Shown here piece by piece: positions 21,001 through 34,307 of a DNA stretch of 64,000 bases. The stretch is taken from positions 2,060,501 through 2,124,500 of the forward strand of contig JAUPFP010000029.1 of assembly GCA_036925085.1 (NCBI GenBank). The letters run 5' to 3'. The notes beneath the pieces are model-generated. The model did not search any database. It had not been told where the DNA came from and worked only from the letters and a program-made list of their open reading frames with translations. The first letter of the stretch is position 1. Every line of letters begins with the position of its first letter. The position numbers were made by a program, and so were the translations under genes. Source of the DNA: Brachycybe producta (taxonomy: Eukaryota; Arthropoda; Diplopoda; Playtdesmida; Andrognathidae).

Positions 21001-24000
21001 AGTTTAGACATATTTTTTTTGAAGACTGTAGCAATTTGCAGGACTTATTAATTTTTAATCATTTTGATTCAAGAAAACCTTCTTGAAAGAAAGAAAATCT
21101 TTAAATATTTCAGGAAATCCTTGAAAACCCCTTAAAGAAACTTTTAGTGTCTCGTAAAAGGTTTCTCTCCTCCTCCTCCGCTACTGTAATTTCATTTCAA
21201 TAATTCACGATGGTTTGTGGTGCTGGTGGTGGTGGTGCTGCCCTTATATTTCAACCTTAAATAAGATTAAGTTATGAAATTAAAGATTCAAACAAATCTA
21301 AAAACAAGAGAGCTGATTTACCACCCCTTAAGGGTTAAGGGTGAGTGCTCAAAAGAAATCACTCAAATGCTAATAGACAAACTAAAATTACAAAGTTAAG
21401 TAACAAAAGAAGCCTCAAATTAAATCATAAATTAATGGAGATTTAATCTTCTAAAGCTCAACCGACAGTTAAACCATATGTAAATTTCAAAATTACATAA
21501 TGTAAAAAGAGAGAGAGACCAACACAAATTAAATATTGATTTTATATCCTAAACATTAAATAAATTATTCAATATATATAAAAGCATTTACGAATACTAC
21601 CCATAAAAACAACATGTAACATAAAACGATTACATTTTAGTAATTACTGATTATTATCTTCAAAGCTAACAGACATTCATTAATGTCAATTAAATAAAAT
21701 TAGTTATAAAAAAAAATGTGACTGTTTGCAGTGATTGCCAACCACAAGGGGCCAGAGAGAAAAAAAAATCTTTCAAATCGAAAAATATTTTTGAAGCAAA
21801 AAAAAAAAAATAAATTACATTTTTCTCACTCATCCTCTAGATACTCATAAAAACGGGAACTTTTCTTATATATAAAAAAAATTCAGCCAAAATTGCATAA
21901 ACCATACATATATATATTTTTGGTATCATGAAAATTTGATTGACAGGCAATGAACTTCCGTTTCAACGGGAGGTCGTGTCTTTTTATGACAAGAATACAC
22001 AAATGGCTCTCTCGCTCTCTTCATATGTTTCCGGTCGTTTTTTCTTCATCATTTTTTTTTACTATATATAATATATAAAAAAAACCTGGTTCCTATTGTG
22101 TCATTTTTTGTTTGTTTGTTATTTTTAAAATATATTCATGTTTTTTTTTAAAAAAAAAACCCTCATATTAAAGAATATCTGTGTTTTATTGAACACCGTC
22201 ATCAATCGTGATTTACTTCTTCTGCTTCTTGTTTCGATTTTTCATTTTCATTCCAGCCCCCTAAAAAATAAGATATTGGACCAGTGTGTCTCATTTTATG
22301 TTTAAATTTTTAATATTAAATCTAAAACCCTAGAAATTGATGTTTTCAGTATGTTTATGGTTGAATATTTTACTGTATACATCAAAAAACCTTTTTCCCA
22401 GTTAAGGTTTTATAAACCAGAAAAAAAAGGTTTCTAGCAAGAAGATAACTACGAACGTAATTTGATACGTATTTAAAAATTTAAGACTTAAAATGTCTTA
22501 TCTAAATAAGTGTAACTTGACTGTAGAAATGGAATAAAAAAAAGCCCTTTTCGCAAATTGATTTAAATTTTAATATGTACACATGAGCCATAGAGAAAGA
22601 TAAAACTACTTTAAAATTCTTTTCCTTTATAATTCACATATAATTTAAAGAAGAAAAAGAAACAAGTTTCTTAATATCGTAATTTTCTTCGTATTCAAAA
22701 TATCATTAAGGATTTCACGTTATGATGTTTAACACCTTTACAAGAAAGTGAGTCAACCATTAAATTATATATCCTTTAGGTAATGTACCGCACTTAACAA
22801 CCAAATTGTAGATTTGTAGAAAAAAAATTTTACTGTACATTTTGCACACAAAATGCATTATGTAGCAATACTTATTCACTTTCTATGCAAATTAGCCGTT
22901 TTTTTCTTACTGTTTGAAACAAAAAATAAAAAGTTTACTAAATTCACTTAGAAACTAATTCGTATAATTGCAGAATTTCAAAATAAAAGTAACTTTTCTC
23001 TAGAGTGTCATTTTTTAAAAATATTTTCATGAAGTGGTTATTCTATTATTCCTATTTAATAATGCTAAATTTCTCTCATTAATATCGCAAAATTATGTTC
23101 CGAAATAGACATTAAAAAGTTTAACACAAAAAAAAAATGCTAAACATAAGCAACCGAAAAAAAAATGACGAAATGTTGGTTGTTTTTGGCTGGTGGTGTA
23201 GCAACAAAATGCAATTTGTGAACAAGCAACCATAAAACCACTTAATGTATTCAAATTTAGAAAATAAGTTTAAACGGCTAAATATAAAATATCAGGTGTA
23301 TAATGTAAAGGGAACTCCTAAAGTTACATTACAGAAATAATTCAGTTTAATGTTAGAAACTGCAACAATAGAAAAAAATGTAATAAAAATTACTTTCATA
23401 GACAATAAAAAAAATGATTAAAATTGCAAATAATTTAAATATATTCACCTAATTATTCTAGTTTCCAACATAATTTGAATTGTTTAAGAAAGTTGCCTCT
23501 AAACAAATTTCATTTGCATTATAAATAAGGCAACAAAAAATATTCTTTCGATTAAAAAGTTTCGTTTAGAGGTTAGAGTTCTCTTAAGAGTTTATCATCA
23601 TTGAACCAAGAGTTTTTCCCTAGACTTTTTAGCCTCTAAACAGTCATTTTGATTAGAAAAAAAAATCAATATTTTTCGCCTTAAGATGGTTTATGAACAG
23701 CCGATTTTTGAACTATGATTATTCTGTCTTTCAACAAAGCAAAATTAACAGAAATTGAAAATGTTTAGAAACTAAAAAAATAGATTGATCACTTTTGAAT
23801 ACTTTCAATATTGATATCTTTCAAAATAAACTTTATTTTTAACAGACAGGAAAAGCTCATTTTGAAAGATGGCAACATTGAAAGTATCCTTAAGTGATTA
23901 ATCTACTTTCTAGTTTCTAAAAACACCTTCAATTTAACTTTATTATACTTTTCTGAAAGACAGAATTAATCAATCAAAGTTCGAGTGGCGTTTATATACT

Positions 24001-27000
24001 TAAAAATCACCATAATTATGAATTTATGAAAATCTTCTTCTCAAATGCTAATAATTTACATTGTTAATAAATTTTATCATTTTGGCAAAAACCAAACTAT
24101 CACTTATAAAGAGAATTGAATGACTTTTATTTTGATGTTATTTTCTATCACTTTAGCCGTTATTAGGTTAGAAGATATGAATTTTTGAAAATATTTACAG
24201 GCCCACCTAGTAGGCCTATATATACACAAAATTTAGTATTTCTCCTTATCTTTATAAGCTTATAAAGAAGAATGGACAATGATGACGACAAGAATAACAA
24301 ACGAAACAAGAAGGCAGATGGTCAAAGAAACCAAATTTGACTCAAATCCCATCTGTTATTTATACACAGACTTTAGCCAATTCCATCATCGAGACATTGT
24401 CAAAATGTAAAAAATTGACCAATTTCATCATCAAGACATTGTCAAAATGTAAAAAAAATGGGCAGAAAGAAAAGACAGAAAGAAAAAAATATTGACATTT
24501 TTTAAAAAAATCGATCCTCAAAATACTTTAAATCAAAATGCGTGCTTGTGTATATTGGATGACCAACGTAAGAAAATAAAAAGCCTCCACGCCCCCCCCC
24601 CCCCCCACACACACACACACACACACACAAGCGAATTTCAATACAAAATTGAGAGATGAAATTTGCTGAAGAAAAAAAAAAAAGAAACCTATGTAAATAG
24701 CTTTGAGTCTAAAAACCTGGTTTAAAAACGTTTAAAAAAGAAATCATGGATGAAATTCTAGTCGCTTCAAGCAATTGACGCCAAACTTAAATAAATTTTT
24801 CCATCAATAAGCAATACCACCACACATAATTTGGAAATACTTGACGTCACACAATGCAATAATCACATTTTTGTGTTTGCAAAAATGATAACAGGTCATG
24901 TACATACATATATATATACATCCATTAAAAGTCTATGTAAACCTCATATAAAATCCAACTAAAAAAATCCTTCTTTTCAAAAAATGGAAAAATAAGAAGA
25001 CGGTTTTTTTAAGAATACAACAGAACAAATAAGAAAAATAGTTTTTTCTTCGAGTCCGGTTTTATAATATTTAAATCCCCAAAGTGAATATGGACATATA
25101 TAAGAGAGCTATTTAGTATTCAAAAACAGAATAGAAAAAAATGCATCTTAGTATAAAATACGAAATGCACTTTTTTTTTCTTCAGTAGAAAACGTCTAAA
25201 GTAGACAGATGCATCCGAAGCAGCTATAAATGAATTCAGGTGTGCAAAACGACGACGATCAATTAAGGTTTATAGAAATAATGACACACACACAAGAGAG
25301 AAGGAAAGAAAAAAAACATTTCAATTTTTTTCAGTAATTGAATTTGATGTCACGTTCCCAAGCTGTCACATTAAATGCAAATGTTTATAGAAAAACATAA
25401 TTATAATAAGTAGATAGTGGGATGATGAGGAGGAGGATTAGGAGGAGGGAAAAGAGCCCCTTTTACCCACACATGGTTCTCTTTATACAGGTTAGGGTAA
25501 AACGGCCATCTTTGTTTGTTGTCATGTGACAGCTGATTACATAGAAAAATGTATGCAAAAAAAAAAAAAGAACGCACAAAAAAGTTTTTCGAATACAAAA
25601 TCTGAAAGAATGTCATCGTGAAATGCCGACTATAAACGTAGAGTAGCATATTTTAACCAACAAAAAAATAAGATAACTACATAAGAGTAGTAAGTCAGTC
25701 ATGCAATTTGCACAAAACGAAAATGAAAAAGGTTTTGTTACAATTGCCATGGTTTCATCGATTTGTTTCAGTAGGAGTTTTGTTGTACGTTTCAATCGTT
25801 GTTCCCAATTATACTAAGTTATGAGTCTACCTGGTGCTTAAAATGTTACAGAAAATCAGTGACGTGATGAGAGAGGATTCCTCCCTGTCATAGATGATAT
25901 GACAGCAAGGGCCCGCAATAGATTAATATACACAGAAGGGAAACTCGGTCATTAATTAGCGCCAGAATTTCTTCTGCGCATATACCTACTTTCAAAATGG
26001 CAGCTCCGTAAAAGACAGGCAATTAGAAATCGAGACAAACAGAAGTTAACTACGCCCTTTTTATGACGACCGGCAACTTCTAATTGGCTTGTTGTGTGGT
26101 TCGACGTGGAAAAGGGCGGAGCATGTGACGTCAGACTACATAAACCCAACCAATTAGAAGTTGCCGGTCGTCATAAAAAGGGCGGAGCCAACTTATGTTC
26201 GTCTTGATTTCTAAATGCCTGTCGTAGAAGTGGTTTAAGTAACTGAATTAAAATGAAAAGACTTCCTTTTTAACTGCCTGTCACAACAGCATCAAAGGTG
26301 CGAACAGACTTAAGTTTTCCTTTTGTATAACATGTCATATCAAAACTAACATCCTTCAAGGCAATTTTGACATCACTTATTTGCTGTAATATGTTCAGCA
26401 TCCTAAGATAATTACTTAACCAGAGCATAAATGATGTAAATGTATGGAAACTCAATTACACATTCTAGGAAAACTAGATTGGATTCGATTTTTATGATTT
26501 TCTTGAGTTTTCTGAGACTTTTTTTCTCTACATTTTCTTTTTCAGGTCAAAACCTTTGATTTGTTATGCACAGTAGTACTGTTAGGCCTACAGTATATTC
26601 AAACGAAGAATGTTTGTATACAATTCTCCATTTGTTTATTAATATAGAACATAATTCAATGCATAATTTATTAAATTTATTGGTAAAAATACGATGGTTA
26701 GCACAAACTTACTAAATAAAAAAAATTGACAGTTTTGACAGAATTTGGCTTCACACCTTTTATAGCTAAATGACATTCGGGTGTTTAATATGAGGTTTTG
26801 TTTCTTTAGGAGATTGACTTTTATTGCACAGTTGTGTTCTATATTGATACTAAATCACTTCTGAATGAAACAAAAAGTGTCAATTGTAGCCTCAAACACA
26901 ATTTCAAACCATAGAATGGTTTTGACTTGTATTATTTTAGTATTCATACAATGCTTTCGTTTTATAGCATGTATAATCCGAGGATTAATGATGCGAAGAA

Positions 27001-30000
27001 CAAAGGAAAGATACCCAAAATAAGAACAATGTAACACTGTCATTTATGTTGTACTAACTTTCTTCCACCTGAAATCAATAAACTTATCAACAAAAAAAAC
27101 CTGTCAACTTGGTTTTTGTCTTTTTTTATTTCCCCTTTAAAAAAATATGAATTCATTACATATCAAAAGGGTGGCTACAGACGATCAATTCTGGCTTGTC
27201 AGAACCAGGTTTTCTTAAATCCTAGATTGTCACAGTTCAAAATCACCATAGACGTTCACAAACCCATTCCTGTAATTTTCATTTGGTGTTCTTTTGAAAT
27301 TGTTATTTGGGCAGAATCTATTTTTTTTACCTGTTAAGCTAATTACTAGGGTTCGGATTTGTATGCAATAAAAATATAAAAGTGTATGTCAATTATATTA
27401 CGGTATAAACAAATGTTACATTTTTGTCAGCACAAATTTTATTTCAATTTAAGAGGGCTCCATAGAAAAATACTTGTGTAAACTGCAAGGTAGATGGCGC
27501 CTGCAACCTCCATTAGGTGACAAACTACACTCGCCAATTAGTTGAATTAAAATGCAGCCTTTTAGCTCTAAAAGCGTCCAAAACAACCTTAAATTATCAG
27601 CACGTTAACAAGCTTATACCCAGAACATAATTAAAGTGAAGCGAGCACGTGTAGAAATAGCGACGCAACTTAAAAGTTTGCCACGTGAAAAAAATGGAAG
27701 GTGATTCATAATTGAAGAATTGCAGTACATTTATACAGAGGAGGGCTAGTGGCGCCATCTAACGCTTCAGCGGACAAAAGTTAAAACTGCAATTAAAAAT
27801 TAAAAAGGAATGTATTTTCTTCATTTCTCTTTTCTCATTTGAGAAAAAGCAGGCATTTTAAAATTTTAATTGCAATTTAAATTTGAAATAAAAATTGTAT
27901 TTAAAAAAACCACAACGACTTACAGTAGTTTACAAGCCAATATAATAAAGATATAATTAACTAATAATTTTCTAAAAGAAATGACGTCACTTACCTCAGC
28001 AATGAAGACAATGATAACACAATCATCTCGTTCTTCCTGACTCATATTCTCGATGAGATTTTGCAAAGTGGTCATCAAGTAACTTTGAATGTCTCGTTTA
28101 ACAGTAGGAACACCGAGCACCATAGAAACTAATTAATTAGACACAAAAAAAAAGCAACCAACATAAAGATGATGAAGACACATTTTATCGGAAAAGATGA
28201 TGACATATGGAAGGAAGATTAACTAACAACAGCTGCCGTAAGGAAGGGGGTCGTATTCTTTCTTAATGATTCCTTTAATTAAGTCAAAGGTGGTGCTCAA
28301 ACTCATCAACATTTATTAGGATGTTTCAAGTAAAAAAAAGTTGATGCATTTAGCTCTAGCTTTGACTTTAGCAATCATTAAGAAAAAACAATATTTAGCT
28401 CAAAGCTAGTCATAAACGATGAGATGCAATCTGCAGACAATGTCTGTCCTTAAAATGAATGCCAACTCCGATATACTATGAGACGATAGCTTTTAGCTAA
28501 ATATTTCTTCGTCTCTTCCTTAATGGTTGCTTATTAAGTCAAAGGTGATACTAAAACTCATGAACCGTTCAAAGAAAGTTGATGAGTTTAGCTCCAGCTT
28601 TGACTTAGCAATCATTAAGAGTAGAGATGGGACATTCAAATCCCGCGAATCTTGAAAAATATTCGAGATTCGAAAACTCGAATCTTCACCGCTTTTTTCG
28701 TTTTTTGAATCTTTCGAATCCTAATCTGAAAAAACTGTTAATAAAATTTTGGTAAAATTAGTTTTAACTCCATTGACGTCCAATAGAAGCTTTGACTAAC
28801 AAACTGTTTATTATTAATAATTATAATTTAATATTTAATATTATTTAATTGATTTGTTTCTTCTTAATGAATAATACAGGATTCTTATTATGAAGGATTC
28901 GAGAGATTCGAGAACCTTTTAGGATTCGTCCCACCTCTAATTAAGAAAGAGAAAAGAAATATTTAGCTCAAAGCTAGTCATACACTATTATGAGACATAG
29001 TCTTCAAACACGGTCTTCCACAGACAAGGCCAGTCATTAAAGTGAACTATGCTTCTTCTGTCTCACAGACCCGTTTCCAAACCCTCAGACACTACGAGAT
29101 AAACGGTGCAATTCGGTCTGCAGACCGTGTCTCATAGTGTATTTCTGATTTAAGAAGGTTATAATTAAAGATGGACCTCCCACCCAATCAGATACTGGAA
29201 GAAAGAAAAAAAAAGAGCAGTGTAAACATTGCAATCCAGCTGAGTTTTTCTTTTTTAATCCAGATCTCAAAAGAAAGAAACTAGAAAAAGCAATCGGAAT
29301 CAACTTGCACAAATATTGTCTTAATATTGGGGGTCTTTTTTTAGAAGAAAATAACACAAAAGAAATAAAACTACGAAGAAGAAGAAGACAAAAAAAGAAG
29401 GAATCAATGAACAGCCGAGAAAAAAAATATCAAGAACGGTTCAGTGAATCTTTAAGCAAAAAAAAAATCCCGTGGTTAATATTGGGTCTCATATTTATAA
29501 CCCTCTTTTCTAGCCTCTCACCCCCTCTTCCTCCTCTTCTATTTTTTTTGTCTTCACAACCTAAACTATAAAAAAAATAACCAAACAGATATAAAAAGAC
29601 ATCAAAAAATAATAACGATAAAAATCGATTCGCATTTTGTTCAACAAAAAATATTCTATGTTTTTTTTGCACTATTTTTCTTCTTCTCATATCTAGAATA
29701 AAAATATGAAAAACTTATTCAAAATTCAAGAGAGAAAAAATTACTAAGATTGCGTGAAAATACGTGAAAAAATAATATTCTTAGTGAAAGGAGAGGCTTG
29801 TAACTATCTTAAACAATTCCATTTCAAAACGACGACGAGAGTTGGAGGTAGAGGCTAAAAATATTAGAGGTTGATGCAGAATGCAAGACCAAAATAACAT
29901 CCTCAAGACTCCACACCACCAGCTTATATTCTTATACCTAGTACACACCTGATAGATTAAACGCATTTAAATAATAAACGTGTTCTACAGAGGCCTGTGA

Positions 30001-32025
30001 AGGGCAAACAAACAATATGTCATCGAATTCAATTTATTCAGTTAATTAACTTAAATGTAATTTATATAAACTATTGACAAAATATATTGATTTAGTATTT
30101 CAATTTAAAAAATATTAATAATAGTCAATTTTTATTTGGTTCATGTCCTTAACTGGATTCCGTAATAATTCACCTATAAACACATTTAATTTGAATTCAT
30201 TTAACTCATGTGTGTACAAGTAATAATAATACCTTATCTACACCTAAAAAGTTAAATGCATTTAAATATTAAACATATTCTACAGAGCCCTATTAAGGAC
30301 ATATGTCAAATTCAATTTATTCATTTAATATCATCTCCATTTATTGTGTTAATAGAGTGATTCCCAAATGGGGTTCTGTGACGAGAAAGTACGGATTCTG
30401 CCAGCTGGTTGATCACTTTCATTGAAATTAACTGTTTACACTGTTTGGTTGATTCAAACGCATTGATCAACATAGGATACCTGTGTAAACTCGCCTTAAG
30501 ACCTACCGATAATACACAAAAGCGTTGCTAGCCTCCACCTACAACCCTTGTCGGCTGTTTGCAATGAGAATCGTTTGAGATGGAACATTTCGAGGGAAAT
30601 CTCAACCCTTTTACTCGAAAAAGGGGATGGGAGGGGGGTGGGAGGAGCAACACCAAAACACATCATAAAAAGGTCAGAAAATTTTCACATCAATGTTTTT
30701 TTTTGTGTCCACTTCAATTCATAAATTCTTTCACCTCAGAAGGTGAACAAAGGTTTCAAAATCAATGAGGCTTTTGAGAAAATGAAAAACTCTGGTCAAA
30801 TTTGTTTATATGGAATTGAGAGAAATGGGCTGATGAAAAGTGACGGAGGTCAACACAAAGCCAACTTTTTTTCTTCTAAAATTGAAAAATCATTTCAGAA
30901 ATAAAAAAAAAGAATCAATAAATCAATAATAAGAAAAATCACAAGTGTTGATATTTAAAGAATAATAAGAAGTGTGGAGAAGAAAAAAAAATCTTACCTC
31001 CCGTTCGCCCCCTGGCTAATTTGTAGGCAGGTTGGAGGCCATAAGGATTTCCCAAGAGGTATGGGAGGTAGTGATAGATAGAAGGAAGTTGCAGGTCAAG
31101 ACTTCCTGTCATGTTTACTAGTAACTGTTGAGTTTCACGCGAAAGGACATCACGTCCTAACCATCCAGATCCATTTCCGGCCATGGCCGCTTTCAGAAAG
31201 AAACAGAAATTATTAAAACACTCGGAAATAAAATGAAAACCAAATTGCTGAAAGTTTCTTTTTTTTTTAAAAAAAAAAAAAAAAGGTTTTACATCCTGTT
31301 GACAGGCAATCACTGCATACACATACTGAGTTTCCTCTTAAAAATCGTATTCTTAAGATGATTTTCGAACTCTTGATTTATTCAGTCTTTCCCAGAGTCC
31401 ATTTAAGAGAAACAAGTGTTTTAGAAACTAGAAGGATCGCTCAATCATTTAAGGATATTTTCATCTTTTAAAATAAGCTTTTTATGTCAGTTTGAAAATG
31501 ACTCAATTTTAAGCAGATGACGCTTAGATATTTTTTTTTAAATTTTTGTCTATTTTGAAAGATATCAACGTGAAAATAGCCTTAAGTGATAGAGCTACCC
31601 TTCTAGTTTCTACTTTTTAGTTTCTCTTGATTGAGACATTTTCACTTTTAAGACCACTTTTCGATTGCAAAATGAAGTCGAAGGTGGTTGGGTTGCGGTT
31701 GCAATGTATTTTCTATAGAAAGGCTCAAAAGTGGTCGGTTTTGGGCGACAACCTCACTTCATTTTGCAGTCGAAAAGGCTTTAAAAAGTGCTCTGTGCTC
31801 TTTTTCAGGAGTTTCAGCACTACCTTTGACTTACAGTAGAAATCATTACGAATACAACCCTTTAACAATAAAATCTTGTGACCCTTTACTAACTTACTAT
31901 CTAACTAGTTCTAAATTTCCAAATACCCCTTCTTTCCAAGTCAGTAAACCCTAACAAAATCCAGGATCACGTTGAATCTTATAAGCTTCAAGCTTTGTCG
32001 TCATATAATGAACCTTCGAATAATA

Positions 32026-32056
<31 letters not shown>

Positions 32057-34265
32057 TATAGTAAGAAATAAAAAACCCATTGCCAAAAGGACACTAATCA
32101 AATGATGGCCATGATAAAAAAAAAAGCTTTATCCAAAATGTGGTCCTTAAAATGGCAACCAGCTTCTTTTTGTTTGTGTTTGTCTTCACTAACGCCGCCC
32201 ATTTCCAGCTTTTATTTTTTTATTATGGCTCTTCAATTAGCTGCACAGAAAAAAGAAACCTGCAACTTTTGAAATTGTCTCTTTGTCATTTTTAACTCAT
32301 AATCCATTGTGATTCATCTACTAAAACATGTAAGGCTATTAAGGAATGGTTTACACATGCAACAAATAATTCGACTGAAAAAGGAGTAAGTGTATGCAGA
32401 AAAAAACGATGAAATATTTTCTTCTTGCAACGCAGAATTACATCTTATCAGCCAATAGGAATGCGTCTTTCAAATGCGTCATTCTTTATGGCCTCTATCT
32501 CTCTCTCTTCCTATTTGTTTTCTCTCTTGCTTTCCATAAACTCAAAAACTGTTTTTGAAATATTTTCTATTATAACGTGTATAAATCCGTTGAACGCAAA
32601 GAAAAGCAGAAATATAGCTGAATCTATTAAAAAAAATTCTTATTTTTTTGCGCATGTGTGATCCTGGCATAACTCTTAGCTAAGAATAAGAAGGTTGGAT
32701 ATATCTTGCTTTTATAATCTATTTTTAAAAGAAGTTGTATACAAAAGCAACAAATCTTAGCTTAAAAGTGTATATATGAAAGCAATATAACGTTTAGAGA
32801 AAGAGATAGAAAAATATAGAAAAAATATAGAAAGAGAGAGAGCTTTTTGTAATAGAGAGAAAGAGAAAAGAGAGAGAGATAGGGTAGTAGTAGTACATGA
32901 ACATCTTATAAAAGCATATTTTCCTTCTTTGTTACCAGTTTTGTTTGTATATCGAGTTACTTTTCAGGATTTTCTTTTTTCATTCCAAGAAGAAAAATAG
33001 TAAAAAATGAGAGAGAGAACGAGAGTGAGAGAGATAGATATAGAACGAGAGAGAGAGAGAGAGAAATGACGTCAATTTTATATTGAAAGTGAGATAGAAA
33101 AACGAGAAAATGGTGTAACTTTAAATACATGTTGGAACAAAGTGGCGACTGGCGAGATAGTGATAAGAAAAACGCGAGTAACTAACTTATCTCTCATCCG
33201 TTGAGAAAATACATTTTATATTTTGAAACATCCACCTAATAACTAAAACTTAAGCCTCGTTTTCACGATGATAGTCGTTGTCACGATAGTTGCTGTCATG
33301 AGAGCAGCAACTATCGCGAGAACTATCATCTTGAAGACCACATGATAGTCACTATCACACACTGTTGCGATAGTGACTATCACAACTATCTCATTTGACT
33401 AGATAGTTGAATAGTACTGTCGCAATAGTAATAGTTGTTGTGTGACCGCCTCTTGTAGAGAAATATCCACTTTGTAGGGAAATTTGGCTTCTGGAGGGAG
33501 AGAGAGAGGCAACACTGTTTGTTGACTCAATGATATCTGTGAAGTAGACGTCACACTGTCATGTGACAGACAACTATCACGTTACTTCAAGACATGTAAG
33601 ACAGTTGCTATCATGAGAATGAACTATCACAACTTTCATGACAGCTACTCTCACGATAAAACTATCGCCACCGTGAAAACGAGGCTTTAAGGAGTTTTTT
33701 TCTCTCTCTGAATAATCTTCAATTTTTTAAGAGCCGTTCACAGAAGCGCGACTTTTAATGGTCGACTGCGAAAAATGGTGTCGCCAACGAAACTGACCAC
33801 TCAAGTAGACTCTATACAACCACTACTTATAGTTCATTCAACTATATCAAGACCACTTCAAAGCCACTGGCAGTCTAACTTGAATGGTCAGTTTCGGCCA
33901 CACGTCAACAACTTTTTGTAGTTCATTCTTGACAGCTAAAAATCGTTCGTTTGTGAACAAACGCCCTATAGCCAAAATTCCACATAACACAAAACGCCGA
34001 CTAAAAATTAAAATTAATTTAAATAACATTTCTATTCTATTTACTTTGCAGAAAAGTAGACAAGATTTAAGAGCAAACTAAATAGAATTATTTAAATTAG
34101 ATAAAATCTTTTTTTTTTCTGTCGAGATTTTTGATGCATGTGTGATTTTAACAATAGAAAAATTAATTGGCATTAAAATTTAATCATGTTTTGTAATAAC
34201 CAGCAGAAGAAAATAAAACAGCCAGATTAAGATTGGTGATCATTATTAAGTTTTTTGTTGTTGTG

Positions 34266-34307
<42 letters not shown>

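Larger units (their letters stand above)
18196..22184. other. MGAT4 intron 3, left part (after the 18992 ORF nothing coding)
   Basis: Microsatellites, T(n)A(n) junctions, a fragment of family Y (CTGCACGTGTGTCATCCTAG near 19418) and the family I repeat at 20505. No splice-bounded exon apart from those listed. Confidence 0.5.
22264..27348. other. MGAT4 intron 3, right part
   Basis: Includes a direct duplication CATCGAGACATTGTCAAAAT / CATCAAGACATTGTCAAAAT at about 24386-24450, C(n)(AC)n at 24593-24630, and family A, B and C elements. No exon supported. Confidence 0.5.

Noticed and set aside
33250..33690. CRISPR-like array of short boxes
   Set aside because: Boxes alternate orientation and have no regular unique spacers; TIRs and TTAA borders identify a transposon, and the DNA is eukaryotic.
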